Positions 7,482-15,405 of a stretch of DNA of 64,000 bases are shown piece by piece. Under the pieces are notes generated by a model. That model ran no database searches, was not told where the DNA came from, and worked only from the letters and a program-made list of their open reading frames with translations. The DNA is from Larkinella knui (GTDB lineage Bacteria; Bacteroidota; Bacteroidia; Cytophagales; Spirosomataceae): assembly GCF_003858645.1 (NCBI RefSeq), contig NZ_RQJP01000003.1, forward strand, positions 744,001-808,000, read 5' to 3'. The position numbers were made by a program, and so were the translations under genes. Every line of letters starts with the position of its first letter. The first letter of the stretch is position 1.

Positions 7482-8522
7482 TTACCGTTTTCCCAGCGGA
7501 AATGTATACCCAACCGAGAACGTAGACACCTGCTGGCTTACGTATTCCGCCGGTTGCGGATCGGCGTTGGTTCCCAGGCTGTAGGTATACCGTCCTTCGA
7601 TCAGCAACCGACCCGGTCCGACCGGAATGGATACCCCAAGGCCGCCGGTAGCGCCGTATTCCAGCCGGTCGTCGTCTTTGGTCAATTTCTGTTTTTCGTC
7701 CAGCAGGGTTTCACCAGCCACGACAATTTTGGCTGCGCTACTCAGACCGTAGGCGACATAGGGCCCGGCATTCACGAAAAACCGGGTTTTTCGGCCAAAG
7801 GAAAGCTTCAGTAAAAGCGGTATTTCTATGGCACTGGCCGATGCCTGGATTGAAAAATTGCCCTCACTGGATTCACCGGCAAATTTCACCGACCGGCGTG
7901 TATACAGTATCTCCGGCTGAATCGAGAAGACGTTCCCAAGTCCGTAGTTAATCACCAGACCGCCCGTAAAGCCTGGCGCCGTTTGTGACTCCCCACCTTC
8001 GGTTCCTTCCAAACCGGGGTTGAACTCATTCAACAAGGCATTGACACCGCCCCGAATACCAATTGAAAGTCCCTTGCCCGAATAGGCCGATTCCGTTTTG
8101 ATGCGGGCCGGTTTCTCCGGTTTGGCCACTTTTTCGGCCTTTGGAGCCTTCTCCGGTTTTTCAGCCTTTCCTTTTTTCGAGCGTTTGGCCGTTTCTTTCG
8201 TTGCCATTTCCGGCTGCGGTTTCGTCTCGGCACCGGTTTGTTGCGCCAGCAGCGGTTCGGTTTCGGCGGTTGTCGTTACGGAGGCAACCGCCGTCGTTGT
8301 GGCCTGCGGAGCTGTAGCAATGGCTGGCTTCGGTGCGGGTTTCTTCGCTGCGGTGGTTCTCGGCTTGGTGGTAGTGGTTTTCTTCTGGGCCGTAGTTACC
8401 GGTTTTTTCTGTACGGTCGCTATGGGCTTAGCGGCTGTTGTCGTCGTTTTGGGTTTGGCGGTTTGAGCCTCAGCCAACAGGCCGACTGCCAGCAGGCACA
8501 TGGTAAAAAATGATGCTTTCAT
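7482..8522 (-). CDS. PorT-like outer-membrane beta-barrel protein with long low-complexity linker
   Basis: 346 aa. A signal peptide (residues 1-20) is followed by a linker at about 21-145 made almost only of Lys, Ala, Thr, Pro and Glu, first as Thr/Ala/Lys-rich and then as Lys/Glu/Pro-rich repeats. From about residue 150 the sequence turns into an outer-membrane barrel of the PorT/OMP_b-brl type: GLSIGIRGGVNALL, GLVINYGLGNVFSIQPEILYT, KTRFFVNAGPYVAYG and a terminal STFSVGYTFPLGKR. The linker could span the periplasm or touch peptidoglycan, which is inference. The length of the linker is unusual for this family. Confidence 0.78.
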   Translation of the reverse strand: MKASFFTMCLLAVGLLAEAQTAKPKTTTTAAKPIATVQKKPVTTAQKKTTTTKPRTTAAKKPAPKPAIATAPQATTTAVASVTTTAETEPLLAQQTGAETKPQPEMATKETAKRSKKGKAEKPEKAPKAEKVAKPEKPARIKTESAYSGKGLSIGIRGGVNALLNEFNPGLEGTEGGESQTAPGFTGGLVINYGLGNVFSIQPEILYTRRSVKFAGESSEGNFSIQASASAIEIPLLLKLSFGRKTRFFVNAGPYVAYGLSSAAKIVVAGETLLDEKQKLTKDDDRLEYGATGGLGVSIPVGPGRLLIEGRYTYSLGTNADPQPAEYVSQQVSTFSVGYTFPLGKR

Positions 8523-8565
8523 TCGATGTTCACTAAGTGATGTGTATCTGTTGTTACTGATGCTG

Positions 8566-8573
8566 CAAAATTA
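8566..8573 (-). promoter_or_regulatory. Promoter -7 box (TAATTTTG) for the barrel gene
   Basis: An exact TAnnTTTG match on the minus strand, 43 bases upstream of the ATG at 8522, giving a leader of about 37 bases. No convincing -33 element is seen. Confidence 0.5.
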
Positions 8574-8646
8574 TAGCGCTGAACATCGCATTGAAAGAGA
8601 AGAACTACGTGATTTTTGAGCGTAGTTTCACTGTAGCATTTCACGA

Positions 8647-8687
8647 CACAAAAAAGGCAGCCCGCACAACGGGCTGCCTTTTTTGTG
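8647..8687. terminator. Bidirectional Rho-independent terminator
   Basis: 18-bp perfect arms (8647-8664 with 8670-8687) enclose a 5-base loop. The GC core GGCAGCCCG is flanked by A6 on one side and T6 on the other, so it terminates in either direction. Its likely user is the ATPase gene ending at 8783, upstream on the minus strand. Confidence 0.9.
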
Positions 8688-8690
8688 AAT

Positions 8691-8776
8691 GATGAGTTAT
8701 GAATGATGAACGATGAATGGCTAACGCGCGGATTCAAATGCGTTAGCCATTCATCGTTCATCATTCATAACTCATC
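8691..8776. repeat. Long perfect hairpin, 37-bp arms
   Basis: 8691-8727 is the exact reverse complement of 8740-8776, with a 12-base loop. The arms are built from short near-repeated words (GATGAGTTAT, GAATGATGAA, CGATGAATGG). It lies 6 bases after the stop of the ChlI-like gene and 3 bases before the ordinary terminator at 8647-8687. It has no T-run of its own and no open frame, so it is neither a standard terminator nor a transposon end. Confidence 0.95.
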
Positions 8777-8782
8777 CTTATT

Positions 8783-10312
8783 TTAAAACCGGTCTTCGTC
8801 GTCATCATCGTCGTCACCGAAGTTGGTGCCGGGGCTGAACATGCTGCCTAACAGGTCTTTAAACTGCTGACCGGTATCCATCGCCTTCTTGCCCACGAGC
8901 GAATATTCCGCCAGACCGTGCAACGCGAATTCCATCATAAACAGTTTCTCCTGCCGACTCAGCCGGGAGTGCAGCGAATCGACCACATCGTCCAGACCGT
9001 CGATGGCTTTCAGGCGGTTTTCGTAATCGCGCGTGGGCAGGTCGTTCAGGAAATCCATGATATTTCCATCGCCGAACCAGTCGGTTATCTTTTTGTAGGG
9101 ATTACCGCCTTTCTGTTTTTTCGCCTTTTCGGGATTCGGGAAATAATTCAGAAACTGCGTTCGAATGGCTTTTCCGATCAGGTTTTGGGCCACGATCACC
9201 GGGCCTTCCACTTCACCTTCGTACACCAGCTCAACTTTTCCGCAAATCGCCGGAATAACGCCATACAGATCCGTAATCCGAACATACGTTTCCTTCTCGC
9301 CATTGAGCAACGCCCGGCGTTCGGCTGCCGACAGCAGGTTTTCAAAAGCCGCGATGGTCAACCGCGCCGAAACCCCACTTTTTGAGTCAACGTATTCACT
9401 GTCACGGGCTTCGAGAGCAATCTGTTCAATCAGATCGGCAACCAGGTCGTTGGTTTTTACCATGCCTTTTTGCTCGGTCTTGACAATGGCTTCCTGCTGC
9501 GTAATTTTCTTTCCAATTTCCAGCGACTTCGGATAGTGCGTCACAATCTGACTATCGATCCGGTCTTTCAAGGGCGTTACAATACTGCCCCGGTTGGTAT
9601 AATCCTCCGGATTGGCCGTAAAAACAAACTGAATGTCAAGCGGTAAGCGTAATTTAAAACCGCGGATCTGAATATCACCTTCCTGCAAAATATTGAACAG
9701 CGACACCTGAATCCGGGCCTGCAAATCCGGTAATTCATTGATGACAAAAATGCCCCGGTGCGAACGGGGAATCAGCCCAAAGTGAATCGTCCGTTCATCC
9801 GAATACGGTAACTTCAAGGTAGCGGCTTTGATCGGATCGACATCGCCGATCAGGTCGGCAACGGACACATCGGGTGTGGCCAGTTTTTCGGTATAGCGAT
9901 CATCGCGATGCAACCAGGCAACGGGAGTCGCATCGCCTTTTTCGGCAATAACGTCGTGCGCAAACCGGGAAAGTGGCATCAGCGGATCGTCATTCAGTTC
10001 GGAGCCTTCCACAACCGGAATGTATTCATCCAGCAAATTGACCATCAGCCGGGCAATCCGGGTTTTGGCCTGCCCGCGCAACCCCAGCAAATTGATGTGG
10101 TGCATCGACAGAATAGCCCGTTCAACATCCGGAATGACGGTGTCTTCGTAGCCCCAGATACCAGGAAAAACGGCCTCTTTCGCCTTAATTTTCTCAATTA
10201 AGTTGTCGCGAAGTTCTTGTTTAATGGATTTGGACTTGTAACCGGCAGCTTTCAGTTCGCCGAGGGTTTTTATTTTTACTAACTCTTTACTCTTCAGGGA
10301 TGAATAGCTCAT
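8783..10312 (-). CDS. Magnesium-chelatase ChlI-like AAA+ ATPase (MoxR-type)
   Basis: 509 aa. The ATPase core spans about residues 45-300: Walker A is GLRGQAKT (residues 77-84, with Ala in place of the usual third Gly), Walker B is GIFVINELPDL, and the sensor region reads IQFVFTANPEDYTNRGSIVTPLKDRI. The C-terminal 150 residues are a helical extension ending in a run of Asp (DDDDDDED) before the stop. Proteins of this type work with a vWA-domain partner as chaperone-like remodelling machines. The partner is the next gene upstream (10399-11502). No tetrapyrrole genes are nearby, so magnesium chelation is unlikely. Confidence 0.88.
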   Translation of the reverse strand: MSYSSLKSKELVKIKTLGELKAAGYKSKSIKQELRDNLIEKIKAKEAVFPGIWGYEDTVIPDVERAILSMHHINLLGLRGQAKTRIARLMVNLLDEYIPVVEGSELNDDPLMPLSRFAHDVIAEKGDATPVAWLHRDDRYTEKLATPDVSVADLIGDVDPIKAATLKLPYSDERTIHFGLIPRSHRGIFVINELPDLQARIQVSLFNILQEGDIQIRGFKLRLPLDIQFVFTANPEDYTNRGSIVTPLKDRIDSQIVTHYPKSLEIGKKITQQEAIVKTEQKGMVKTNDLVADLIEQIALEARDSEYVDSKSGVSARLTIAAFENLLSAAERRALLNGEKETYVRITDLYGVIPAICGKVELVYEGEVEGPVIVAQNLIGKAIRTQFLNYFPNPEKAKKQKGGNPYKKITDWFGDGNIMDFLNDLPTRDYENRLKAIDGLDDVVDSLHSRLSRQEKLFMMEFALHGLAEYSLVGKKAMDTGQQFKDLLGSMFSPGTNFGDDDDDDEDRF

Positions 10313-10356
10313 GAAATCGTTGTGTAGCGTCGGAAATGGTGGTTTTATTGAAGTAA

Positions 10357-10391
10357 CGGGGATCGGCCGGAATTAGTTTTGCCGATCCCCG
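10357..10391. terminator. Hairpin between vWA and ATPase genes
   Basis: 11-bp perfect arms (10357-10367 with 10381-10391) and a 13-base loop. There is no T-run on the minus strand, so it is more likely to be a partial attenuator or an mRNA-processing or stability element inside the operon than a full terminator. Confidence 0.55.
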
Positions 10392-10398
10392 TTCCCGG

Positions 10399-11502
10399 TT
10401 ATTTCATATTCTTCCGGCGGTTTCGCTGGAAATCTTCAAACATCATGTTTCCCAGTCCCTGCAAACCGCTGTAGTAAGCGCGGCCGTTGTTCACCTTCGT
10501 AAATTCATGAACAAACTGCTTCAGGTAGGGATCAGAGGCAATCATAAAGGTGGTAATCGGGATATCGAGCCGACGGCATTGGGCCGCCAGTGTCAGCGTT
10601 TTCGACACGATCTTGCGATCCAGACCAAAACTGTTTTTGTAATATTTGATACCTTCTTTCAAACAGGTCGGTTTTCCGTCGGTAATCATGAAAATCTGCT
10701 TGTTCTTGTTTTTCCGCCGACGCAGTAAATCCATCGCCAGTTCGAGCCCGGCCACGGTATTGGTGTGGTAGGGCCCCACTTCCAGATACGGCAAATCCTT
10801 CACCTGAATCTGCCAGGCGTCGTTGCCAAAAACAATGATGTCGAGGGTATCTTTGGGGTATTTCTGCTTGACCAGTTCGACCAGCGCCATACCGACTTTT
10901 TTGGCGGGCGTAATGCGGTCTTCGCCGTAAAGAATCATCGAGTGGCTGACGTCGATCATCAAAACCGTCGAAGTCTGGGTTTTCTGTTCTTTCTGAACCA
11001 CCTCCAGATCACGCTCCATCAGCGTAAATTCATTGACGCCACTGTTAATCTGGGCGTTTCGGATGGATTCGGTCATGGAAATCTGTTCGAGTGAATCCCC
11101 AAACTGAAAGTCGCGCAGGTCACTGCTCAGTTCGTCGCCCACGCCCGTAAACGGCGTGTGGTGGTTGCCCCCGCTTTTCGAGCGTTTCAGTTTTCCAAAA
11201 ATCTCCTCCAAAGCCGACTTGCGGATGGATTGTTCACTTTTGGCGGTCATGGCGAGCGTACCCTCTTCGTTCTGCTCGGTCAGGTAGCCTTTTTCTTTCA
11301 TTTCATCGACGAAATTGCCAATGCCGTATTTGTCGTCGGTGAGCCCATAGCGCCGATCGAGGTCGTTCAGGTAGGCCAGCGCCTGTTCGACATTCCCCGA
11401 GGTCATCAGCAAGAGTTGCTGAAAAATATTGAGCAACTGGTCGAATTTGCTGCCTTCTTTTTTTTCGGGCGGAATATAATTAGAGAATTGGAAGCCTTTC
11501 AT
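10399..11502 (-). CDS. vWA-domain protein, partner of the ChlI-like ATPase
   Basis: 367 aa. Residues about 1-170 are helical and charged. A von Willebrand A domain follows, with the metal-binding DxSxS motif intact (Asp184, Ser186, Ser188 in MIDVSHSM) and the second acidic loop MITDGKPT. The domain ends with YYSGLQGLGNMMFEDFQRNRR, similar to other proteins paired with MoxR-type ATPases. No signal peptide is seen, so it acts in the cytosol. It precedes the ATPase gene on the same strand with 86 bases between them, which supports a two-gene operon acting on an unknown client protein. Confidence 0.85.
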   Translation of the reverse strand: MKGFQFSNYIPPEKKEGSKFDQLLNIFQQLLLMTSGNVEQALAYLNDLDRRYGLTDDKYGIGNFVDEMKEKGYLTEQNEEGTLAMTAKSEQSIRKSALEEIFGKLKRSKSGGNHHTPFTGVGDELSSDLRDFQFGDSLEQISMTESIRNAQINSGVNEFTLMERDLEVVQKEQKTQTSTVLMIDVSHSMILYGEDRITPAKKVGMALVELVKQKYPKDTLDIIVFGNDAWQIQVKDLPYLEVGPYHTNTVAGLELAMDLLRRRKNKNKQIFMITDGKPTCLKEGIKYYKNSFGLDRKIVSKTLTLAAQCRRLDIPITTFMIASDPYLKQFVHEFTKVNNGRAYYSGLQGLGNMMFEDFQRNRRKNMK

Positions 11503-11796
11503 GGAATACGGTCGTTAGGTCAGCGGTTATCGTTGAAGAAAGAACAGCGCGTTCAGCGGATTTGTTCGCTTAGTGAAAATACGAATTTTCCGGTAATTCT
11601 CATACCCTCATTCATCCCCCGTTCCGGCGTACGTATCCAGTCGGATTGGCAGTTCTCTGTTTTTCGTTTCGATTTCTTTGCTGTACACAACCTGCTTTTT
11701 CCCTATATTTGCGCTCCTTTTCCCTTCATCATCAATACAGAATCCGAATTGTGGCGTTTCAGCCAGCGATTCACTTATTCAATAATTTCCCACTGT
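11503..11796. other. Divergent regulatory region between vWA operon and thrA
   Basis: About 290 bases with no gene. The plus strand carries the promoter-like box listed at 11704-11711. I looked for a threonine-rich leader peptide or attenuator before thrA and did not see one. Confidence 0.5.
11704..11711 (+). promoter_or_regulatory. Promoter -7 box (TATATTTG) for thrA
   Basis: An exact TAnnTTTG match 85 bases before the thrA start. A TTTG at 11677-11680 could be the -33 element, with a slightly long spacer of 23 bases. Confidence 0.55.
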
Positions 11797-14259
11797 ATGA
11801 ACGTATTGAAATTTGGCGGAACGTCGGTAAAATCCGTTGAGAATATCAAAAAAGTCATTGCCATCATTCTGAACCACCGCCAGAACGGGGATACCCTCGG
11901 GGCCGTCGTGCTGTCGGCCATGAGCGGGGTGACCAACCAGTTGATTGAAATTGGCCGGATGGCAGCGGTCAACAATCCGGATTATCTGGAACTGATTCGG
12001 GGCATTGAAGACCGCCATTTCAACGTCATTAAGGGGTTAATTCCAATTAAGGAACAAAGCAAGGTGTTCGGCAAAGTCCGTGGTACGGTCAACGAACTCG
12101 AAGATTTACTGCGGGGTGTATCGCTGATTCGCGAGTTATCGGATCGGACGCTGGATCTGGTGATGAGCTTCGGTGAACGGCTTTCGTGCCTCGTCATCAG
12201 CGAGTGTCTGAAAAGCAAAGGCGTTCCGGCCCGGTTTTGCGACGCCCGTGAACTCATCAAAACCGACGCCCAGTTTAGTATGGCAACGGTCGACGAATCG
12301 ATGACGAACCAGTTGATCCGGGATTATTTTGCCACCATTGGAACGGATTTGCCCATTGTGACGGGATTCATTGGTTCGACGGCCAACAACGAAACGACGA
12401 CGCTGGGCCGGGGTGGTTCCGACTACACGGCGTCGATTCTGGGGGCGGCTTTGAACACCGACTTCATCGATATCTGGACCGACGTCGACGGGATGATGAC
12501 CGCCGACCCGCGCAAAGTGCCCAACGCCTTCAATATTCCGACGATCACCTACGCGGAAGCGATGGAGTTGAGCCATTTTGGGGCCAAGGTCATTTATCCG
12601 CCCACACTGCAACCGGCTTTTGCCAAAAATATTCCGATTCGCATTCTGAATACGTTCAATGCGAGTCACGAAGGCACCGTAATTAGCCGGACCGCCGACC
12701 GGCGCGATTTTACCATTACCGGTATTTCGTCGATCGACGATATTGTGCTGGTCAACATTCAGGGCAGCGGGATGATTGGTGTGGCCGGGGTTTCGGCCAA
12801 GCTGTTCAGCACGCTGGCGCATTACAAAATCAGCGTCATTCTGATTTCCCAGGCTTCGTCGGAACATTCGATCTGTTTTGCCATCGAACCCCGCAACGCC
12901 GAACGCGTCCGCGACATTCTGGAAGCGGAATTTGCGACCGAAATTGCCCACGGACATGTCGACAACATCAGCATCGAAAAAGACCTTTCGATCATTGCCA
13001 CCGTGGGCGAAGGCATGAAAAAGAGTTCGGGCATCGCCGGGAAGCTCTTTTCGGTGCTGGGTAAAAACGGGGTCAACATTATCGCCATCGCGCAGGGTTC
13101 GTCGGAGATCAACATTTCGGTGGTAATCAACAAAAACAACCTTTCGAAAGCGCTCAATGCGATGCACAACGTATTTTTCCAGTCCGAAGCCCGGATTCTC
13201 AACCTGTATCTGGTTGGGGCGGGCCTGATTGGCCGAACGCTACTGCAACAAATCGAATCGCAATACGAGTTTCTGCGCACCGAAAAGCTCCTGCGCATTT
13301 GCCTGGTCGGAGTGTCGAACACCAAGAAAATGCTGCTCGACCCCAAAGGAATCGATCTCACCAACTGGAAAGAACGGCTGACGACTGAAGGCGTAACGAC
13401 GTCATTACCCGCTTTCGTTGAAAAATTAAAAGATTACAACCTGCCCAACAGTGTGTTTATCGACTGTACGGCCGACAAAGACATCCCGTTGTTTTATGAA
13501 CCGCTACTCAACGCCAACGTGTCGATTGTCACCCCGAACAAGGTGGCAAATTCCGGCTCGTATGCCGAATACAAACGGTTACAGCGGGCGACGGTCCGGC
13601 GAGGGGTCAAGTTTTTGTACGAAACCAACGTCGGCGCGGGTCTGCCCATCATCAACACCTTGCAGGGTCTGATGACGTCCGGGGACCGGTTTCTGAAAAT
13701 TGAAGCCATTTTATCGGGCACATTATCCTATATTTTCAACAACTTCAAACCCGGCGTTTCCTTTGCCACTATTGTGAAGGAAGCCAAGGAAAAAGGGTTC
13801 ACCGAGCCCGACCCGCGCGAAGACCTGAGTGGCATGGATGTCGCCCGAAAAATCCTGATTCTGGCCCGTGAAGCCGGTTTCGAGCTGGAGCCGTCCGACG
13901 TCACCATCCACAATCTCCTGCCCGAAAGCTGCATCAAAGCCCCCGGTATTCCGGCCTTTTTCGAGGAATTGGACCGTAACCATGCGTATTTTGAAAACCT
14001 GCTTCAGGGGGCCGAAGAGCGCAACGAAAAATTACGGTATATCGCCACGTTTGAAAACGGGAAAGTGACCATTGAACTGCGGTCGGTCGGTTTCGACCAT
14101 CCTTTTTATTCGCTTTCGGGTGCCGACAACATCATTTCGTTTACAACGGAGCGGTATAAAGAGCGGCCGCTGGTGATTAAAGGTCCCGGCGCGGGTGCCG
14201 AAGTGACGGCAACGGGCGTATTTGCCGATGTGGTCAGTATTGGGAGTTATCTGGCGTGA
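11797..14259 (+). CDS. thrA: Bifunctional aspartokinase / homoserine dehydrogenase
   Basis: 820 aa, the normal size of the fused enzyme. I chose the ATG at 11797 because it begins exactly at the aspartokinase motif NVLKFGGTSV; the frame is open to 11158 but the extension overlaps the divergent vWA gene. Residues about 1-290 are the kinase (TTLGRGGSDYTA), about 310-455 two ACT regulatory domains with SAKLFSTLAHYKISVILISQ and SGIAGKLFSVLGKNGVNI, and about 465-820 homoserine dehydrogenase (GAGLIGRTLL, TPNKVANSG). It catalyses the first and third steps from aspartate to threonine and methionine. The ACT domains suggest feedback by threonine. thrB follows directly. Confidence 0.96.
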   Translation: MNVLKFGGTSVKSVENIKKVIAIILNHRQNGDTLGAVVLSAMSGVTNQLIEIGRMAAVNNPDYLELIRGIEDRHFNVIKGLIPIKEQSKVFGKVRGTVNELEDLLRGVSLIRELSDRTLDLVMSFGERLSCLVISECLKSKGVPARFCDARELIKTDAQFSMATVDESMTNQLIRDYFATIGTDLPIVTGFIGSTANNETTTLGRGGSDYTASILGAALNTDFIDIWTDVDGMMTADPRKVPNAFNIPTITYAEAMELSHFGAKVIYPPTLQPAFAKNIPIRILNTFNASHEGTVISRTADRRDFTITGISSIDDIVLVNIQGSGMIGVAGVSAKLFSTLAHYKISVILISQASSEHSICFAIEPRNAERVRDILEAEFATEIAHGHVDNISIEKDLSIIATVGEGMKKSSGIAGKLFSVLGKNGVNIIAIAQGSSEINISVVINKNNLSKALNAMHNVFFQSEARILNLYLVGAGLIGRTLLQQIESQYEFLRTEKLLRICLVGVSNTKKMLLDPKGIDLTNWKERLTTEGVTTSLPAFVEKLKDYNLPNSVFIDCTADKDIPLFYEPLLNANVSIVTPNKVANSGSYAEYKRLQRATVRRGVKFLYETNVGAGLPIINTLQGLMTSGDRFLKIEAILSGTLSYIFNNFKPGVSFATIVKEAKEKGFTEPDPREDLSGMDVARKILILAREAGFELEPSDVTIHNLLPESCIKAPGIPAFFEELDRNHAYFENLLQGAEERNEKLRYIATFENGKVTIELRSVGFDHPFYSLSGADNIISFTTERYKERPLVIKGPGAGAEVTATGVFADVVSIGSYLA

Positions 14260-14329
14260 ACTAAATAACCCACCCATTTTGTATAGTTAGACAAAAGAAT
14301 GGTATTGCCACTGCAATAACTTACATCCT

Positions 14330-15259
14330 GTGGATTCAATAAAAGTATTTGCCCCTGCCACCGTCGCGAATGTTGCCTGCGGTTTTGACATATTCGGTTT
14401 TGCCGTCGATAGTCCCGGCGACGAGATCATTGTCCGTAAAAGTGACCTGCCGGGCGTCCGGATCAAAGCCATCGTTGGTGATGAAGGCCGGCTGCCCAAA
14501 CAGGCCGAACGCAATACCGCCGGTATTGCCATTCAGACGTACCTGAAACACATCGAATCCGACCAGGGACTTGAGTTGATTCTGCACAAAAAAATGCCGC
14601 TCGGCAGCGGTTTGGGTTCCAGCGCGGCCAGTGCCGTTGCGGGCGTATTTGCCATCAACGAACTGCTGGGCCGCCCGCTCAAACAGATCGACCTGCTTCC
14701 TTTTGCGATGGAAGGCGAACGGCTCGCCTGTGGCTCGGCCCACGCCGACAATGTGGCACCTTCGCTGATGGGCGGTTTTGTGGTCATCCGGAGCTATAAC
14801 CCGCTGGATATCATCACCATCAGTACACCCGCCCAGCTTTTTGCGACCATCGTTCACCCGGAAATCGAAGTCAACACGAAAGACGCCCGGCACATTCTGA
14901 AAAATGAAGTGTCGATGAAAAACACCATCATCCAGATGGGCAACGTTGCCGGACTGATTGCGGGATTGATGAAACCCGATTATGACCTCATCGGACGTTC
15001 CATGGTCGATGTGATTATTGAACCGATCCGCGCCATTCTCATCCCCGAATTCAGCGAGGTGAAACAGGCCGCCCTCGAAGCGGGAGCCCTCGGCTGCAGC
15101 ATTTCCGGCTCCGGCCCTTCTATGTTTGCCCTGAGTCGTGATCAACCGACCGCTCTCCGGGTTGGCAACAGCATGCAGGCGGCTTTCCAGGCCGTCGGCA
15201 TTGGCAGTGAACTTTACGTCTCCGGTATCAATCAGGAAGGTCCGCGGGTACTTGGCTAA
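14330..15259 (+). CDS. thrB: Homoserine kinase
   Basis: 309 aa starting with GTG at 14330, which gives the expected N-terminus DSIKVFAPATVANVACGFD. The GHMP-kinase ATP loop is PLGSGLGSSAASAVAG (about residues 90-105) and the C-terminal GCSISGSGPSMFAL is intact. It phosphorylates homoserine for threonine synthesis. It lies 70 bases after thrA on the same strand, so a thrAB operon is likely. thrC is not next to it: the following gene is a Wzi-like protein. Confidence 0.95.
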   Translation: MDSIKVFAPATVANVACGFDIFGFAVDSPGDEIIVRKSDLPGVRIKAIVGDEGRLPKQAERNTAGIAIQTYLKHIESDQGLELILHKKMPLGSGLGSSAASAVAGVFAINELLGRPLKQIDLLPFAMEGERLACGSAHADNVAPSLMGGFVVIRSYNPLDIITISTPAQLFATIVHPEIEVNTKDARHILKNEVSMKNTIIQMGNVAGLIAGLMKPDYDLIGRSMVDVIIEPIRAILIPEFSEVKQAALEAGALGCSISGSGPSMFALSRDQPTALRVGNSMQAAFQAVGIGSELYVSGINQEGPRVLG

Positions 15260-15282
15260 CTCAAAATGTGGAATAATTTTTG
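15252..15282 (+). promoter_or_regulatory. Possible promoter for the Wzi-like gene
   Basis: TTG at 15252-15254 is followed after 20 bases by AATTTTTG (15275-15282), one mismatch from TAnnTTTG. The leader to the ATG at 15406 would be about 115 bases. Weak evidence. Confidence 0.3.
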
Positions 15283-15405
15283 CATATACAACTAAACAAG
15301 CATGATAAGCTGTGCAAGCAAGTATTGCAGGCTAAATTGAAGCGAATCGTGCCTCGTTACGGTGCTCAACTCATATGAAACGTCGAAATCTTTTTTCAAT
15401 GCGAT

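Noticed and set aside
8691-8776. CRISPR or transposon-end interpretation of the long hairpins
   Set aside because: There is one inverted pair only, with a 12-base loop, no regular spacing of repeats, no transposase and no target duplication.
8783-11502. Magnesium chelatase for chlorophyll synthesis
   Set aside because: Only ChlI-like and vWA proteins are present, without the H subunit or any tetrapyrrole gene; such pairs are common in non-photosynthetic bacteria.
11503-11796. Threonine attenuator or leader peptide before thrA
   Set aside because: No short open frame rich in Thr or Ile codons and no terminator/antiterminator pair is visible.
12136-13167. 343-codon minus-strand open frame inside thrA
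   Set aside because: It is antisense to a clear aspartokinase and homoserine dehydrogenase; its His/Arg/Asn-rich composition is typical of an antisense shadow.
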